Shown here: in pieces, positions 21,249 to 31,829 of the stretch | How the letters are laid out: every line of letters begins with the position of its first letter | How positions within the stretch are numbered: position 1 is the stretch's first letter | Source of the DNA: Gracilaria vermiculophylla | Lineage: Eukaryota; Rhodophyta; Florideophyceae; Gracilariales; Gracilariaceae | Assembly (NCBI GenBank): GCA_019155205.2 | Contig: JAHNZQ020003150.1 | Location: 85,823-127,263 of the forward strand | Direction of reading: 5' to 3' | DNA: 41,441 nt | Notes under the pieces: model-generated | Told to the model about the DNA's origin: nothing | The model's database searches: none | The model's input: only the letters and a program-made list of their open reading frames with translations | Position numbers and translations under genes: made by a program

Positions 21249-22518
21249 TACGTATATGTATAACGGCATCTGTGAAGAGATCCCACGAAGTGTGGTGACC
21301 CGCGACATAGTTGCGCCACGACGCGAGTAGTGTACGGTTCAAATGCTCGACCTGCCCTTTAGTATGGGGGTAGCAGGTTGCAGTAAAGAGATTTCTTACA
21401 CTTGGAATGCAGCCAACTTTTTGAGAGAATCGCGACGCGAATTATTTGCCGTTGTCGGAGAGTACCTCGACAGGAGGCCCATAGATAAGAACCCAAGGCA
21501 ATACAAACGCTTCTGCATACGCGAAAGCGGAGATTGTCCTTCAGCAAATTGTCCAAGTAAACTTCGGAAAGCGGTCAATAATAAAGAGCAGAAAGGCGTT
21601 GTATTTCCTCGTCTGCAAAAGTGGACCGAGAATGTCGATTGCGCCAAACTCCAAATGAGTCCTGGCAAGAAAAGCTTCAACTTCTTGAAATGCCTCTGGC
21701 GTTTGACCCGGTTCTCTGCGCACTGTGTGCAGAACTGTACATTGGCGTAGCAATCCACTGCCCTCACTAAATTAAAAGTCCCTGCGAAGGGTGAGATAAA
21801 GTTTTCTCCTACCCAGGTGTCAACCGAACTCCCGGTAACGTGGCAGTTAAAGGACCCTGGGCTGGAGGGAGTGGGGTACCACAATTTGCTGGTGACGCTC
21901 CACTTTCCGGAGCAGGTAGCCCGTATCATTCATTTCAACAGTTCGATCCCCTCCACTGCTCAGACGGGCACGGAGGTCAATACAGAATGCGTCCTCGAAC
22001 TTTTCTTGGATCATCTCCCCCGTGCTGATCGGTGTAGAGTTGCCTTGCTGGGCTTTTCCGACGTCGTATGAGGGGAGTAGCTCGTAGATGTTGCCGGAGC
22101 TCAACGCATCAGAGGCCCCTTACAGAGCTTCCGGGGTATTCCCGTCAGTAACAACGCACGGGATCTCGTCCTCGTGGGCGTCGTCGACGGCTTCTATCTA
22201 TGTTGGCAAACATGATAGAGCATTGGCTTACGCGTTCTGCTCGTCCTTCTTGTAAACCTCGTCAAACGTGAATTACGATAGGCGGAGTCTCCACCGCATG
22301 AAGCGGCCCGACGGATCGACAATATTCATCAGCCATCTCAAAGAGGAGTGATCAAGAAATACGGTTAAGTTCATCCCAGGTAGAGAGAGACGTGGAGTGG
22401 AGAGCGCCTACAGTACGGCATGGAACTCCTTCTCCGACGAGGAATAGTTCCTTTCGAGAATTTTATGAATCCGGGAACAATATCCGATGGGTTAGCGCTA
22501 CCCTTCGGGGCTTGTGTA

Positions 22519-23222
22519 TTACAGGGCACAGCCTACTTCGCGGTCACTTGAATCTGTATCCACGGAGTATGGGAGGCCTGATTTGAGTAGAGGCTGGACT
22601 GGAGCTATTTTCACTGCCCTGTCTAGGAAATGGAAGGCAGTCGACAGATCCGAGGTGAATGGCGAGAGCTTCACTGGCTGCCCTTTCCAAAATAACCAGT
22701 CAAGCCGTACGGCGATATCAGATAAATTCAGTAGAGACCGTCGATAAACGTTGACTACTCCAAGGAACGTTTTAAATTCGGTTTGCGTCCATGGGTCTTC
22801 CACCGCAGTGAGGGGCTTGACTCAAATGCTATCGATCAAATGCCGTCCGGTACAGATGAGTTGACCCATATACTTCATTATATCGGAGAAGAACTCACGC
22901 TTCCTAAGCTTCACGGTGATTTCTGCGTTTCGCAGCACCGTCATCACGTCCTGCATGTGGGTGAGGTGTTCGTCCAAGTTGTTGAGAAAGATGATTATGT
23001 CGTCCAAGTACACAAGGCCAGTCTGCAATTTGAAGCGATTCATGAGGACCTCGATAAAAGTCCAAATCGTTGCAGGTGCATTACGCAGACCAGAAAGCAT
23101 CCACTTGAAGCGGAAGAGCCCAGAGTGGCACACAAACGCATATTTATCACGGTCTTTCTCCCTGATTGAGACCTGCCAGTAGCCCTATTTGACGTCGAGA
23201 GCCGTGAACACGGTAGCATCAC
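22519..23222 (-). pseudogene. gypsy reverse transcriptase and start of RNase H
   Basis: Minus-strand RT relic. GYWQVSIREKDRDKYAF leads into the GLRNAPATIWTFIEVLM block, then VYLDDIIIF with the YxDD active site (about 22999-23010), then EFFSDIMKYMGQLI and EFKTFLGVVNVYRRSL of the thumb and connection. It ends in SVDTDSSDREVGCAL, the start of RNase H. One stop sits before GYWQV and a frameshift separates 22822-23133 from 22519-22803. Motif order and spacing match Ty3/gypsy rather than copia or LINE RT. Confidence 0.88.
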
Positions 23223-23491
23223 CGACGGCGTCTATGCACTCTTCTATCCAAGGACTCGAATACGTATCCCGGGTACGCGTTGCATTCAGCCCGCGGTAAT
23301 ACACGCAGAATCTTCATGACCCATCCTTTCTTAGCGCAAAGACCAGGGGAACGCCCACGGATATTGAAAGGGCTCAGATTCCACGTCGGCGGTTTCTCTT
23401 TTTCTGATTATTTTCACCGGAAAGCGAGGCGGCGGGGAGAAGAGCGTCATTCTTCTCATCTCTGAGTACTTCTCTTTCTGTGAGGAAACAC

Positions 23492-25700
23492 TCAAAGTTG
23501 GTTTCCGTGCAAGGGTTTCAATTTGTTCTTTTGCCCTAATTCTTCCACAACAAGTGCTGCATCCTGTTGCAGCTGATTACCTGCACGAGCTGCATGGCCA
23601 AGACGTTTACAGGGGTTGGCAAAGGGTCTTTTCGGGCCTGGATTTATCTGCTGCAGCGAGTGCGGGGTGGGAGCCAATGCGGTGAGGAAATCCGTTTTTA
23701 CACGGAGATACGACCTCATCGGGATTGCCGGCTTTTCTTCGCGAGATATGTTGTTGTAGTTGGCCACCGCCTGCGCCATCTCTTTTGACGGAAGGAGGCA
23801 CTGCGAGGAAGTGTGCCCCCCAGTGCATCGCAAGTGGCATACAACTCTAGACGGAGTAACTCGAGGAGCGGCGTTCCTATTTTCGGCTGACCTCCTGGGA
23901 TTCCGGTTATCAACCGAACCAGGGCACTTCCTTCTCGTACTCTCGTTGCCATACGGTACGTTAGTGGCAGGAGCTCTATGAAGACCCATGTAGAGGGCCT
24001 TTGTCTTCTTTGGAGCTGCCATTGCTGTACCATACGAGCCTTCCGTCGTTAACAGTATCTTCAATGTTGGGAGCGGCCATTCATCATCATGAAAAAAGAG
24101 CATATTTCACGACCCTATTCAGAAGTATCACTGGCATCCAGTGGAAGTGATGCGGTATCAAAACTGGTCATCAATGCCTTTGCCCTCTTCTGCCTGTAAC
24201 CGGAGTTTCTCGCACGGAGAGCGTCTCTTTCTGCACGAGCGAGTCAGACCAGCTTCAAATATCCTACCTTAGGGTGATTTTCCCGGAGACGGGCAACAAA
24301 TGTCAAAATCGCGGGATGCGACCCATAAATTTACATCGTGCATCGCTCCCCTGCAAGAAAATATTTCCACAGCGTTGTAGAGCCTTATTCAGACGTACCG
24401 AGTAGTCGATCCCCAGTTCTCCAGCGCGCTGGCAAGTATCCAGCAGTGCAAATATAACCGCCTGAGTGGCAAAGCTAGTACTAAAGGAACGCAAAAGGTC
24501 CTGCATGGCCTCAAACCAGCAGGTCAGTCCTCCTCCCTTGGACGCCAGAGATGAAGCTCGAACTAAGAGGAATTGGTATTCAGAAACGTCGCGTAAAAAT
24601 CACAGTGATTCTAGATACGACTGGCCCTCACGCATTTTTAGTATATCGGCTTCTGTCACAAATCGGGCTTGGAAGTCTAGCACTAAAATTAGTTCATCTC
24701 GAGTGATGTTCTGGTTCCTTATGAACGGCTGCATCCGTTTGGTGCAGTCGTTCACCTCACCCGTGTCATGGGGTGTTTTGCCTCAAGGGAAATCTCCTGA
24801 CCGATAATATTGATATGAAACCAGCTCCTTGTACATGGAACTAGTGGGCTTCAGTAGATGAAATTCGGGGTGTTTCCTACCCTTGGACCAGGAACGAACT
24901 ACCCAATAGGTGGCCAATGATCGTTTGGAACGGGAACTATACTCCAGGCGGTCATTATCAGAGTCACTCTGTGAGGGCTTACAATCCTGAAAAGTCGATT
25001 CCGAGTCCAAGGAGGAGTTCCTGTGTTGAACTCGGTTCTTTTGATTGTTCCAATTTTCGTGGACATTCCAGGCCTCCCGGCGTTTGTCATACTGAGACCT
25101 AGCGCTTTAGGCCGCGGCTGCGGAAGCAAACATGGCTTTGTTGATCGACTTCAGTTAGACTCGTACTTCTTTAAATTGGTCATCCACGCCCTAGAAGTAG
25201 GACACCGACGGGCCTAAACCTTTTAGGATCGTATCGACATCAGACCTTAGCACGAGGAGCTCCTCGGCGACATTCGTCGACAGAATCTCCAGGTGCCTTC
25301 GGCAGGACTCCAGTTCTTCATCCATGGTTGCCTGTATTTAAGGTACGATGCGGACCTGATCTTCCAAACGTATCCTGTGGGCTTTGTTCACTAGTTGTGG
25401 CGGTAGGGATACCATCTCAATGGCTTTTGATGGCCCGGCTCGGGATATTAAGGTATATGACAAAGCCGTTAGCGTTCCGCGAACCGCAAGTTGTGCACCA
25501 GTTGTCTCGGGAGTCCCCACGTGCAGCTCTTCATTCCCATGGAGGGACCGGTTTCGATTCGTTCCCAGCTCGACTCTAGTCGGTTTCCGGTACAGTGAAG
25601 GTATCCGTTACGACGGTGAAAATACCTCAACTGGTGAATTCCAAAGTAGACAACTATTGAAAAGGAAAAATGAACTCAAAGAAGATCTGCCAGTAAGTCT
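23492..25700 (-). pseudogene. gypsy gag (and probable protease) relic
   Basis: Upstream of RT on the same strand. The best-preserved part (23492-24103, 203 aa) is basic and contains CHLRCTGGHTSSQC, which has the 14-residue span and His position of a retroviral CCHC knuckle but with the second Cys displaced by one. Earlier broken ORFs (24303-24506, 24783-25010) are Ser/Asp-rich or helical and lie where capsid should be. No clear D[ST]G protease motif was found between gag and RT, so the protease is assumed from order only. Confidence 0.55.
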
Positions 25701-25725
25701 CCGTTTCGAAGTCGGTAGACCACTT

Positions 25726-26598
25726 TGTAGTGCAATGCCTCAAAGCGGAAAGTACCACGAAAGATTTTCGAAACCTTTCTCTCACGAAGTGCTTCAGAGG
25801 CAGAGCTTTCCTCAAACGAGGAACACGAGCTGGACATGACTCCGAGGCCAAGCCATCGCAACGGGTGCAAGAGGAAAGGAAAGAGAGAAACCGGAGATCC
25901 GGCATGTCCTGCGATTGAGACCGTTTGCGTGAGTTCGGTGAGATGTCCACGAAGGATGTCAAGTATTCTCGGCGCGGTCGGGTAGTATCTTGGGCCGCGC
26001 GGGTAAATGGCATGCCGCGTTGGACGGGTGGCGGCCGTGATCCGAAAAGGGTTAAACAGGAGATCCGCTTGGGCTAACCTCATTCGAGGGCGAGCCTGAA
26101 GAAGGGAAAAAATAGTCCAGACAATGGTTCTCGGTGTCATGGGCGGTGTACTACCGTTGTCAACAGTGTATCTAACCACGATAGAGAACGTTACTCGCGT
26201 GGGTGGCACGTTCAGATCGAATATCCCACTTTGTTCGTTCTACTGGGTGCAACGGCTGAAGTGCCATCGCGTTTATTACTGTGGCGCTGAAGCCGAAAAG
26301 GCCAAAATATATAAATAAATAAATATCAAAAAGACTAAAATAACCATGCAAAGCAGGTGCCATTTGGCACCCCCACTTTAGCCAGTGGGCCGCCAGCGGA
26401 TGCCGCGGGCGTACCGGGAGGCCGTCCAGGGCGCATTTCACGTCGTGCATCAAGCAACAGGTCGTCTGCTCCGGAGTCGACCGTGCAAACCTATGTCAAT
26501 CACGCATGTGCATCAAAAGTTTTCTGATGAACGGCCTAAACGGTATCCAATGACTCGGCATAGTGCCAAAAATTCTCTCTGAAGGACGTTGTACTTCA
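25726..26598 (-). repeat. LTR-like repeat, copy 2 (~873 bp), probable 5' LTR
   Basis: Homologous to 14838-15670 over its full length. The ends are TG...CA on either strand. On the minus strand it is followed within 3 bp by TGGTCTACCGAC, in the usual place and with the usual TGG start of a primer-binding site, and then by gag. An extra AT-rich tract (about 26305-26345, including TATAAATAAATAAATA) is absent from copy 1. The divergence between copies implies an old insertion or two separate insertions. Confidence 0.6.
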
Positions 26599-28414
26599 GA
26601 AAATCAAACCAAATGGTAAGAAAGCCGAAGTGATATGCAGCCAAGTAAGTGTTTTAGCCGGTAGCCAGTGCCCTTCATCAGAATAAGTTTGAAAAGATGG
26701 GATTTACGGCTCATCAAACGATATAAAACCGCGCGAAAAGTGATTTGCCAGTCTTTGACACGCAATAGGAATCGGAACGGAGCTATGTCGTCCTGTAGAA
26801 CATGAAACTGTTTGAAAATCCTGCCATAGGGTCCCATGAAAGTATGGCAATCCATCCTCTCGAAGAAACCGATAGGAAAGACGATGGAGCCCGAAAACGA
26901 TGCACTTGTCGTGCAGGAATTGGAATAATCGAAGCGGAGGAGAAAGCAACAGGTGTCATGGAAATAAATGGAGTGCCAGATGGCTACGTCTTCCTATTTG
27001 TGCGCTTTATACCTCGAGGCGAGTCTGTAGGAGTCCAAGCAGCCCTCTAGACAACTAAGACCAAACCGCAGTACCAATGTGGGAGCGATCTGTTGAGCAA
27101 ACCTAATGGCGGAAACGATTCTAGAGAAGTTTCCACAAGGCGGACTTCACGAATAGTTGGTAGTGAAGTGGCACGGTGGTTAACTTTTATGGCTGCGTCG
27201 GCTTCAGCACCAGGGTTTGATCCTGATGCATTTAGGAGAGGCGGCATCATCTCCAGAGGCCGTACAATTGACGCAAGGCAAAAGGAAGTTAAGAGGCATA
27301 GCGACATGCATGCAGAGAACATGGATGATCGACTGGCAGAATCACAACAAAAGCATAGTGGAGACTTATTGGTACCCAGATAAATTCAACGAGACCAAAA
27401 AAAGTGTGGAAATAAGAAACCGGAACTAGAGGACGTGCAAAGGGGAAGATCCAGGTGGCGCGAAGACATAATGATGATTGAACAGTTTGTACTTTCCAAA
27501 AAAACGCTAATCATAAAAGGCTACGCAACCAAAAATGATTAGTCAGTGAAAATATGATGACAGACGGGATACGCAAAAAAACATTCTAACGGGGGAGATC
27601 GCATATGTCTCATGGTACCGTCACACGTTCGGGACTTGAATGCCGTTAGCCATGCAGTGCTATAGCAGGAAGTCTGTCGCACGTTGAATGAAGTACTAAG
27701 TAGTTTGGCAAGTGCTGTTACTATTGTGGGTCCAATTCTCATCAGGGATCGGTTTTATAAGTAGAAGGGGTAGACTTTAATTGATGCAGCAGTGCTGTCG
27801 TAACCAGCACGCCAAGTGTCTGAACCATAGTTTTGTAGCGTAGTAGACGGACGGAATGGAGGAGATAGCTCTTTACCATACTTCAGAGTGTGTTTCAGTG
27901 TAAAAAAGTGAGCGAACTACGTTACAGGCCTAGTTGTCCTTAATTGATGCCAGCAAGCTTCAATAAGAAGCCTGCCAGAAACCCCTAATGCCGGAACTGC
28001 CTCCACGTGGACGTTTCTCATGAAATCGGAGCTCCGCTCCGTACTTAGGGAGGTGCTTTAGCTCCTTCTCTACTATTAACTAAGTTAAAAAACCATCTGG
28101 ATACGTTTCGACCACTTTACTTCCTGCAGTCGACAAGCATTGGGGCCAGCTATCTCGATGGACCTCAATGACCTGGAAGTGCTGCATTCGCTAATCTTAA
28201 TCGGTTGCCATAAGCCTGCCGCTTGTCCTAGGCCTACAGCCCCCGTTGCTGCGGCTTCTGTTCTACGTACTATTTTGGCTCTCGTTCTACAGTCCGCGAA
28301 ATCTGAATAAAGCCACCGCCTACTTCTTCAGTTGTTACCGAACAACTTTTCTTTCCCTAAGGCATGTTATTTCATACGAATAAGAATGACATGTAAAACC
28401 TTTTCATCAAGTTA
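26599..28414. other. Region with short unassigned ORFs
   Basis: ORFs at 26802-27050 plus (82 aa), 27093-27383 plus (96 aa) and 26604-26949 minus have no domain that I recognise. The plus pair is charged and in nearly continuous sequence, so could be an eroded gag-like piece. The phrase VRFIPRG in the first also occurs in a minus ORF at 16764-17033; this may be chance. From 27390 to 28414 I see nothing. Confidence 0.3.
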
Positions 28415-29640
28415 CAGTGCACTACAAACATGTTTGTGGCCTCCAGGAACCTAATCACGATAAAGACCTGCGAAATACAATTAAAGTCCAATTATGTTTT
28501 CTCTCTCTCTTTCAAAAAAGCGCGAAGCATACAGTACTTTAAATACCAGGATCGTTCCATCTCAGTCTTCCTCACGTCTCCAGACACCAAGTTTAGAAGA
28601 AATGGGACGTGGTGAACCCCTTTCCGATAAAGCAAAAGTAATAATATTGGCTGTTAAGGCTCACTGTTGCTCGCAGAAAGAAATTGCTGACACTCTCCAT
28701 AGCTCTCGAACTGTTATACAAAATCTTTTAAAGAATCCGGGGAAGTACAACATGATTTTCAAAGGACCCAACAACAAAATGTTTTTCACCGACAGCCAAA
28801 AGAGCTTTGCTTCGTGCAGCAACAATTTCAAACCAGTCTGCTAGAGAGCTTCGAAACTCTCTTTCTTTACCCGTTTCTGTCCGTAGAGTGCAGCAGATCA
28901 TGAAGGAAGACCCGAATTTGATATATAAGAAAATGAAATCCGTACCAATGATGACGGAACTCCACAAGAAAGAAAGGCAAATTTGAGCTCGTCATAAAAT
29001 GACGTAATCATCAGAACAGTTGTAGAAAATTATTTTCTCTGATGAAAAGAAGTTTAATCTTGATAGTCCAGATGGTTTTAGTTACTATTGGCATGACATA
29101 CGCAAGAAAGAAGTTGTTTTTTCAAAAAGACGAAATGGTGGGGACTCTATCATGTTATGGGTAGCATGTTCGTTCTATGGTCTAAGCAAGCTAGTGGTTT
29201 GCAAAGAAAATATGGATTCTAAGAAGTATTGCGAAATATTACAGAAGGAAATGTTACCGTCTGCAGTTGACACATTCGGAGAATTGTTTACGTTTCAACG
29301 CGATGGTGCCTTTATACATCAGTCCGTGTACACTACAAAGTGGTTAAAAGACCACAACATCGATTTGCTTTGATGGCCGGCTAAGTCGCCAGACCTCACT
29401 GTTATGGAAAACATTTGGGGGCTATTGACTCTCCGAGTGTACGCCAATCAGCGCCAATTCAAGGACGTTGGAACTTTGCCTGAAATGGTAATTGATTGTA
29501 GGAAAAAGCTCAAAAATGAATATTTGGGAACGCTGTACAACTCTATACAAGAGCTATGAATTGGGCGACAAAGATGGAATACAACGACACAATTCGCCTT
29601 GGACAGAAGTCACGTAGGCAGTACAACTTGTGTACGAGGT
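28415..29640 (+). mobile_element. Second Tc1-family element (ends uncertain)
   Basis: A degenerate Tc1 transposase at 28602-29560 defines the element. A TA followed by CAGTGCAC at 28413 is a plausible left end, since CAGT is common at Tc1 termini. I could not find a convincing inverted partner on the right, so 29640 is only approximate. Confidence 0.6.
28602..29560 (+). pseudogene. Tc1 (DD34E) transposase
   Basis: The chosen start is MGRGEPLS at 28602, typical of this family, not the upstream in-frame ATG at 28494. A helix-turn-helix region (QKEIADTLHSSRTVIQNLLKNP) follows. After a frameshift near 28800 the reading continues with SVRRVQQIM and FSDEKKFNLD (first Asp), then MLWVACS, FQRDGAFIHQS (second Asp) and SPDLTVMENIWG (Glu), and VYANQRQF. 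Exactly 34 residues separate the second Asp from the Glu, counting the stop just before WPAKSPD as one position, which gives a Tc1-type DD34E. At least three stops (about 28984, 29009 and 29371) and the frameshift make it a pseudogene. It is a different lineage member from the copy at 20086. Confidence 0.88.
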
Positions 29641-29863
29641 AGTTGTTTATTTTGATGCCTCTATCTTGCAATGAGTCTAGAGTTTATATACACTTTAGCA
29701 GCGCAATTATTTCATAGATGTAGGAGAGTAAATGAGAGGAAATTCCAGGAGAGGCATGAACACGTAGTGGGAGAGGAGGAGAGGAAATAATAATGCAAAT
29801 AATGGGAGAGGAGATGAAATATTTAGGGTGAAAGGAGAAGCCTGTCTCTTATCTTTCAGCCCA

Positions 29864-29885
29864 CGATTCATACTCCCCCGAATAA
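29864..29885 (-). promoter_or_regulatory. Polypurine tract and 3' LTR start of copia-like element
   Basis: On the minus strand, just after the RNase H stop, TTCGGGGGAGTA is followed by TGAATCG. A G-rich polypurine tract immediately before a TG is how copia 3' LTRs begin. The LTR would extend left from 29870; its far end was not found. A purine-rich stretch (29720-29820) lies within it. Confidence 0.55.
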
Positions 29886-29891
29886 ACCAAA

Positions 29892-30850
29892 TTAACCAAT
29901 TGGTTTCTTGGAATCGTTGGCAAGACACTTGCTTAAGTCAACAAAAATGCGACCAGAGTATAGAGTGAGCTGGAGACTCTTTTCAAGAGGACTGTCTCGC
30001 TTAGGCATAGGATCTGCGAGATTGAACGTACCCGGTATCCAGATAATTTTGTCGATTGCTCCAATCTCAAAGTCGTATCGGAGAGATGCATCATCACCCT
30101 TGATGGTCTTGTCTGTAAGCAAACGTTTCGTAGAAATTGTGTCAAATAAATCCTTGGTGTCCACAATGACATACAGTCCAACATTAACTCCAAACAGCTT
30201 ACTACAAGCATTCTTCAACAGCATGCCTTCATCAGCAGCAACACTCGTCCCAAGGACCTCAGCAGAGGCAACTGACATCACTGGTCTCTTTGCGCGTTTA
30301 GAGAACCAAGTCAGGGCATGAAACAATGCACCGGTAGAAAGCTTTCCAATCATTAGTCAAGTTATCATTCCAAGTTGTCCTTTATCGTCAGTATTGCTGG
30401 CATCAGCAAAGCATACAATATTCAAAGGAAATGTTACTTTGCTTTCCGGACGTACACACTTCGTCATAGTTCCAAGTTCCTTAACACCACGCACAAGTGT
30501 GTTTTGTAATACTAAGTCACAAATCGTCGCAGTAGGGGATCTTTGCTGTAGATAACTCGCAACAAATGCACAGAAAGAAGAGGAAATCACACCAATCCAA
30601 CACAACTTGCCAGTAATGATCTGATAGTGGGCTCTTTCAATCTCAGTGAGGCTTACATGTGGTTGTTTACGCCGTGAACGGTCAATGGATATCTCTTTTA
30701 TGTCGTCAAGTTTCTTGTCTGAAGACACAGTCACGACCATGTCATCACCCTGATCAATCTTCAATCCATAAAACTCGAAGCAAACCGGTCCATAAACGAT
30801 CGTTCCTAGCTTAAATTGGGAGCGGATGTGCGCCACCAGACTCTTGGTTC
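29892..30850 (-). pseudogene. Copia-like (Ty1/copia) RT C-terminal part and RNase H
   Basis: Two minus-strand ORFs (30357-30836, 159 aa; 29892-30353, 153 aa) follow each other with one break. The first has the FEFYGLKIDQGDD segment after the RT palm, a SRRKQPHVSLTEIE linker and the NIVCFADASNTDDKGQLG start of RNase H. The second carries TGALFHALTWFSKRAKRPV, a SAEVLG helix (the AE-type RNase H motif), VDTKDLFDTIS, and the terminal IIWIPGTFNLADPMPKRDSPL block typical of copia RNase H ends. The element is near-intact here; only a stop separates the ORFs. The RT core lies beyond the N gap and SINE. Confidence 0.82.
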
Positions 30851-30864
30851 GCGATAAAGGAGCG

Positions 30865-30964
30865 NNNNNNNNNNNNNNNNNNNNNNNNNNNNNNNNNNNN
30901 NNNNNNNNNNNNNNNNNNNNNNNNNNNNNNNNNNNNNNNNNNNNNNNNNNNNNNNNNNNNNNNN
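30865..30964. other. Assembly gap, 100 N
   Basis: Second 100-N gap. It directly abuts the left copy of the SINE target duplication, so the assembly probably broke at this repeat. Confidence 0.99.
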
Positions 30965-30980
30965 ATTTGAACTATCAACA

Positions 30981-31194
30981 CGCCCCCTCGCCCTGTACTT
31001 CCTTACAGAACGAGACCTCGAGCTTACAGTAGCCAATCTTCACTACTGCTGTACACCTGTACAATATCTCAGGCTCAGGTCACTTCTGGGAATCGAACCC
31101 ACGGTCCTAGCGTTTAGCTGGGCCCATAACCTGTTGAAAAACAGATGAGCTATTTGCGCTATACTCTCTTGTGACACAGGGCGCACAGTTCACC
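30981..31194 (-). mobile_element. tRNA-like SINE (~214 bp) with 16-bp target duplication
   Basis: ATTTGAACTATCAACA occurs exactly at 30965-30980 and 31195-31210. Between the copies, the minus strand starts with a tRNA-like head: an A-box-like TAGCTCATC (31144-31152) and a perfect B box GGTTCGATTCC (31089-31099), the two polymerase III internal promoter parts in the right order and about 45 bp apart. It does not fold as a clean tRNA cloverleaf. The non-tRNA tail ends in GGGCGAGGGGGCG with no poly(A). It sits inside the copia-like RT region, near a YVDSS motif that may be the altered YVDD box. Confidence 0.6.
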
Positions 31195-31210
31195 ATTTGA
31201 ACTATCAACA

Positions 31211-31790
31211 TAAGACAGATCACCAAAAGCACTGACCCATATCAACTGCAGTCATGCATATCAAGAAGTGTGTAAAACCTCGTTCGTCGAAAGGACAGCG
31301 CGCCTCTTTCGCCGAAAATCCAATAATAGACCACGCACAGAGTTTGCTTCAGAATCAAACCAATCAGTCCTCTCATGTTTGACAGCAAGACAGCAATAAG
31401 GCCTTGCTTTATCCAAAAAGAGAAGAACGTTTGCCACCAGGCCGTAGAGCCGATCGTAGCAACAAAATGTTGACCGAAAAGCAAGTACAGAGTATCCGGT
31501 TGGCAGCTCTCCGCTTGAACATCAACGCTATCACCGTCGTACTGGTTGACCGCGCTCGGGCGTATGTCGACGAAATGGTAAAGAATTCTGGTTAGGAACA
31601 CCAATTGGCGACATCCCTTCAAAGGTGACCCTCAACTGCTCTTATAGGACCCGTGAGGCAGATGTTATGCGACGTGGCTGACGAGAGGTTTATTCAGTCG
31701 GCTGAATAGAGTATCCTTCTACTTAGCTCGGGTGGTGTGCACCTTAGCGGTCCAGTGGAAAATAAAACACAATTTCAATAAGAAGAAGGG
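31211..31790 (-). other. Probable upstream copia sequence, unresolved
   Basis: A 126-aa minus ORF (31242-31622) is open here but shows no clear copia motif. Adjacent to the SINE the minus strand reads AFGDLSYVDSSN, which could be the RT active-site region. Orientation and position suggest the continuation of the copia-like element, but I cannot confirm it. Confidence 0.25.
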
Positions 31791-31829
31791 CGGGTAATTT
31801 TTAACCCCCACAAAACAACTGCTGAAGCC

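Larger units (their letters stand above)
19270..21753 (-). pseudogene. gypsy integrase, split by a Tc1 insertion
   Basis: Retroviral-type integrase core on the minus strand. The upstream half (21753-21250) shows the first catalytic Asp in AIDILGPL, the second in LSDNG (codon about 21454-21456, with a stop three codons after it), and the Glu in GQVEHLNRT (about 21346-21348), then WRNYVAGHHTSWDLFTD. The reading resumes at 19957 with NTRVHRTT and continues through KRKFDDRLR and a KLSPMVDGSYRV block typical of the C-terminal SH3-like part of gypsy integrases, with stops. The gap-side half carries further frameshifts. Removing the insert and one TA copy brings the two halves to the normal family spacing, apart from a ~2-bp frame difference beside the junction. 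Confidence 0.8.
19270..26598 (-). mobile_element. Ty3/gypsy retrotransposon, degenerate, minus strand
   Basis: Read on the minus strand the order is LTR-like copy 2 (26598-25726), a TGGTC... sequence just inside it that could be a primer-binding site, gag with a near-CCHC knuckle, reverse transcriptase with YLDD, RNase H, and integrase with a recognisable D,D,E triad. RT-RH-IN order is the Ty3/gypsy order. Many stops and shifts show that it is dead. A Tc1 element (19960-21248) interrupts the integrase. The 3' end is unclear because of the gap at 19105; copy 1 of the repeat at 14838-15670 may be its 3' LTR, which would make it about 11.8 kb. Confidence 0.8.

Noticed and set aside
25681..25745. 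Minus-strand TETYWQI beside LTR-like copy 2, resembling the RT motif SGYWQI
   Set aside because: The same minus-strand element has its real RT GYWQV at about 23170, and this site coincides with the expected primer-binding region; taken as chance.
28494..28601. Upstream in-frame ATG for the second Tc1 transposase
   Set aside because: Family members start with MGRG-type sequence, present at 28602; the 36 extra residues are Ser-rich with no counterpart.
31075..31165. A functional tRNA gene on the minus strand
   Set aside because: The B box is perfect and an A-box-like match is present, but acceptor and anticodon stems do not pair properly and the unit lies between target duplications, so a SINE head is more likely.
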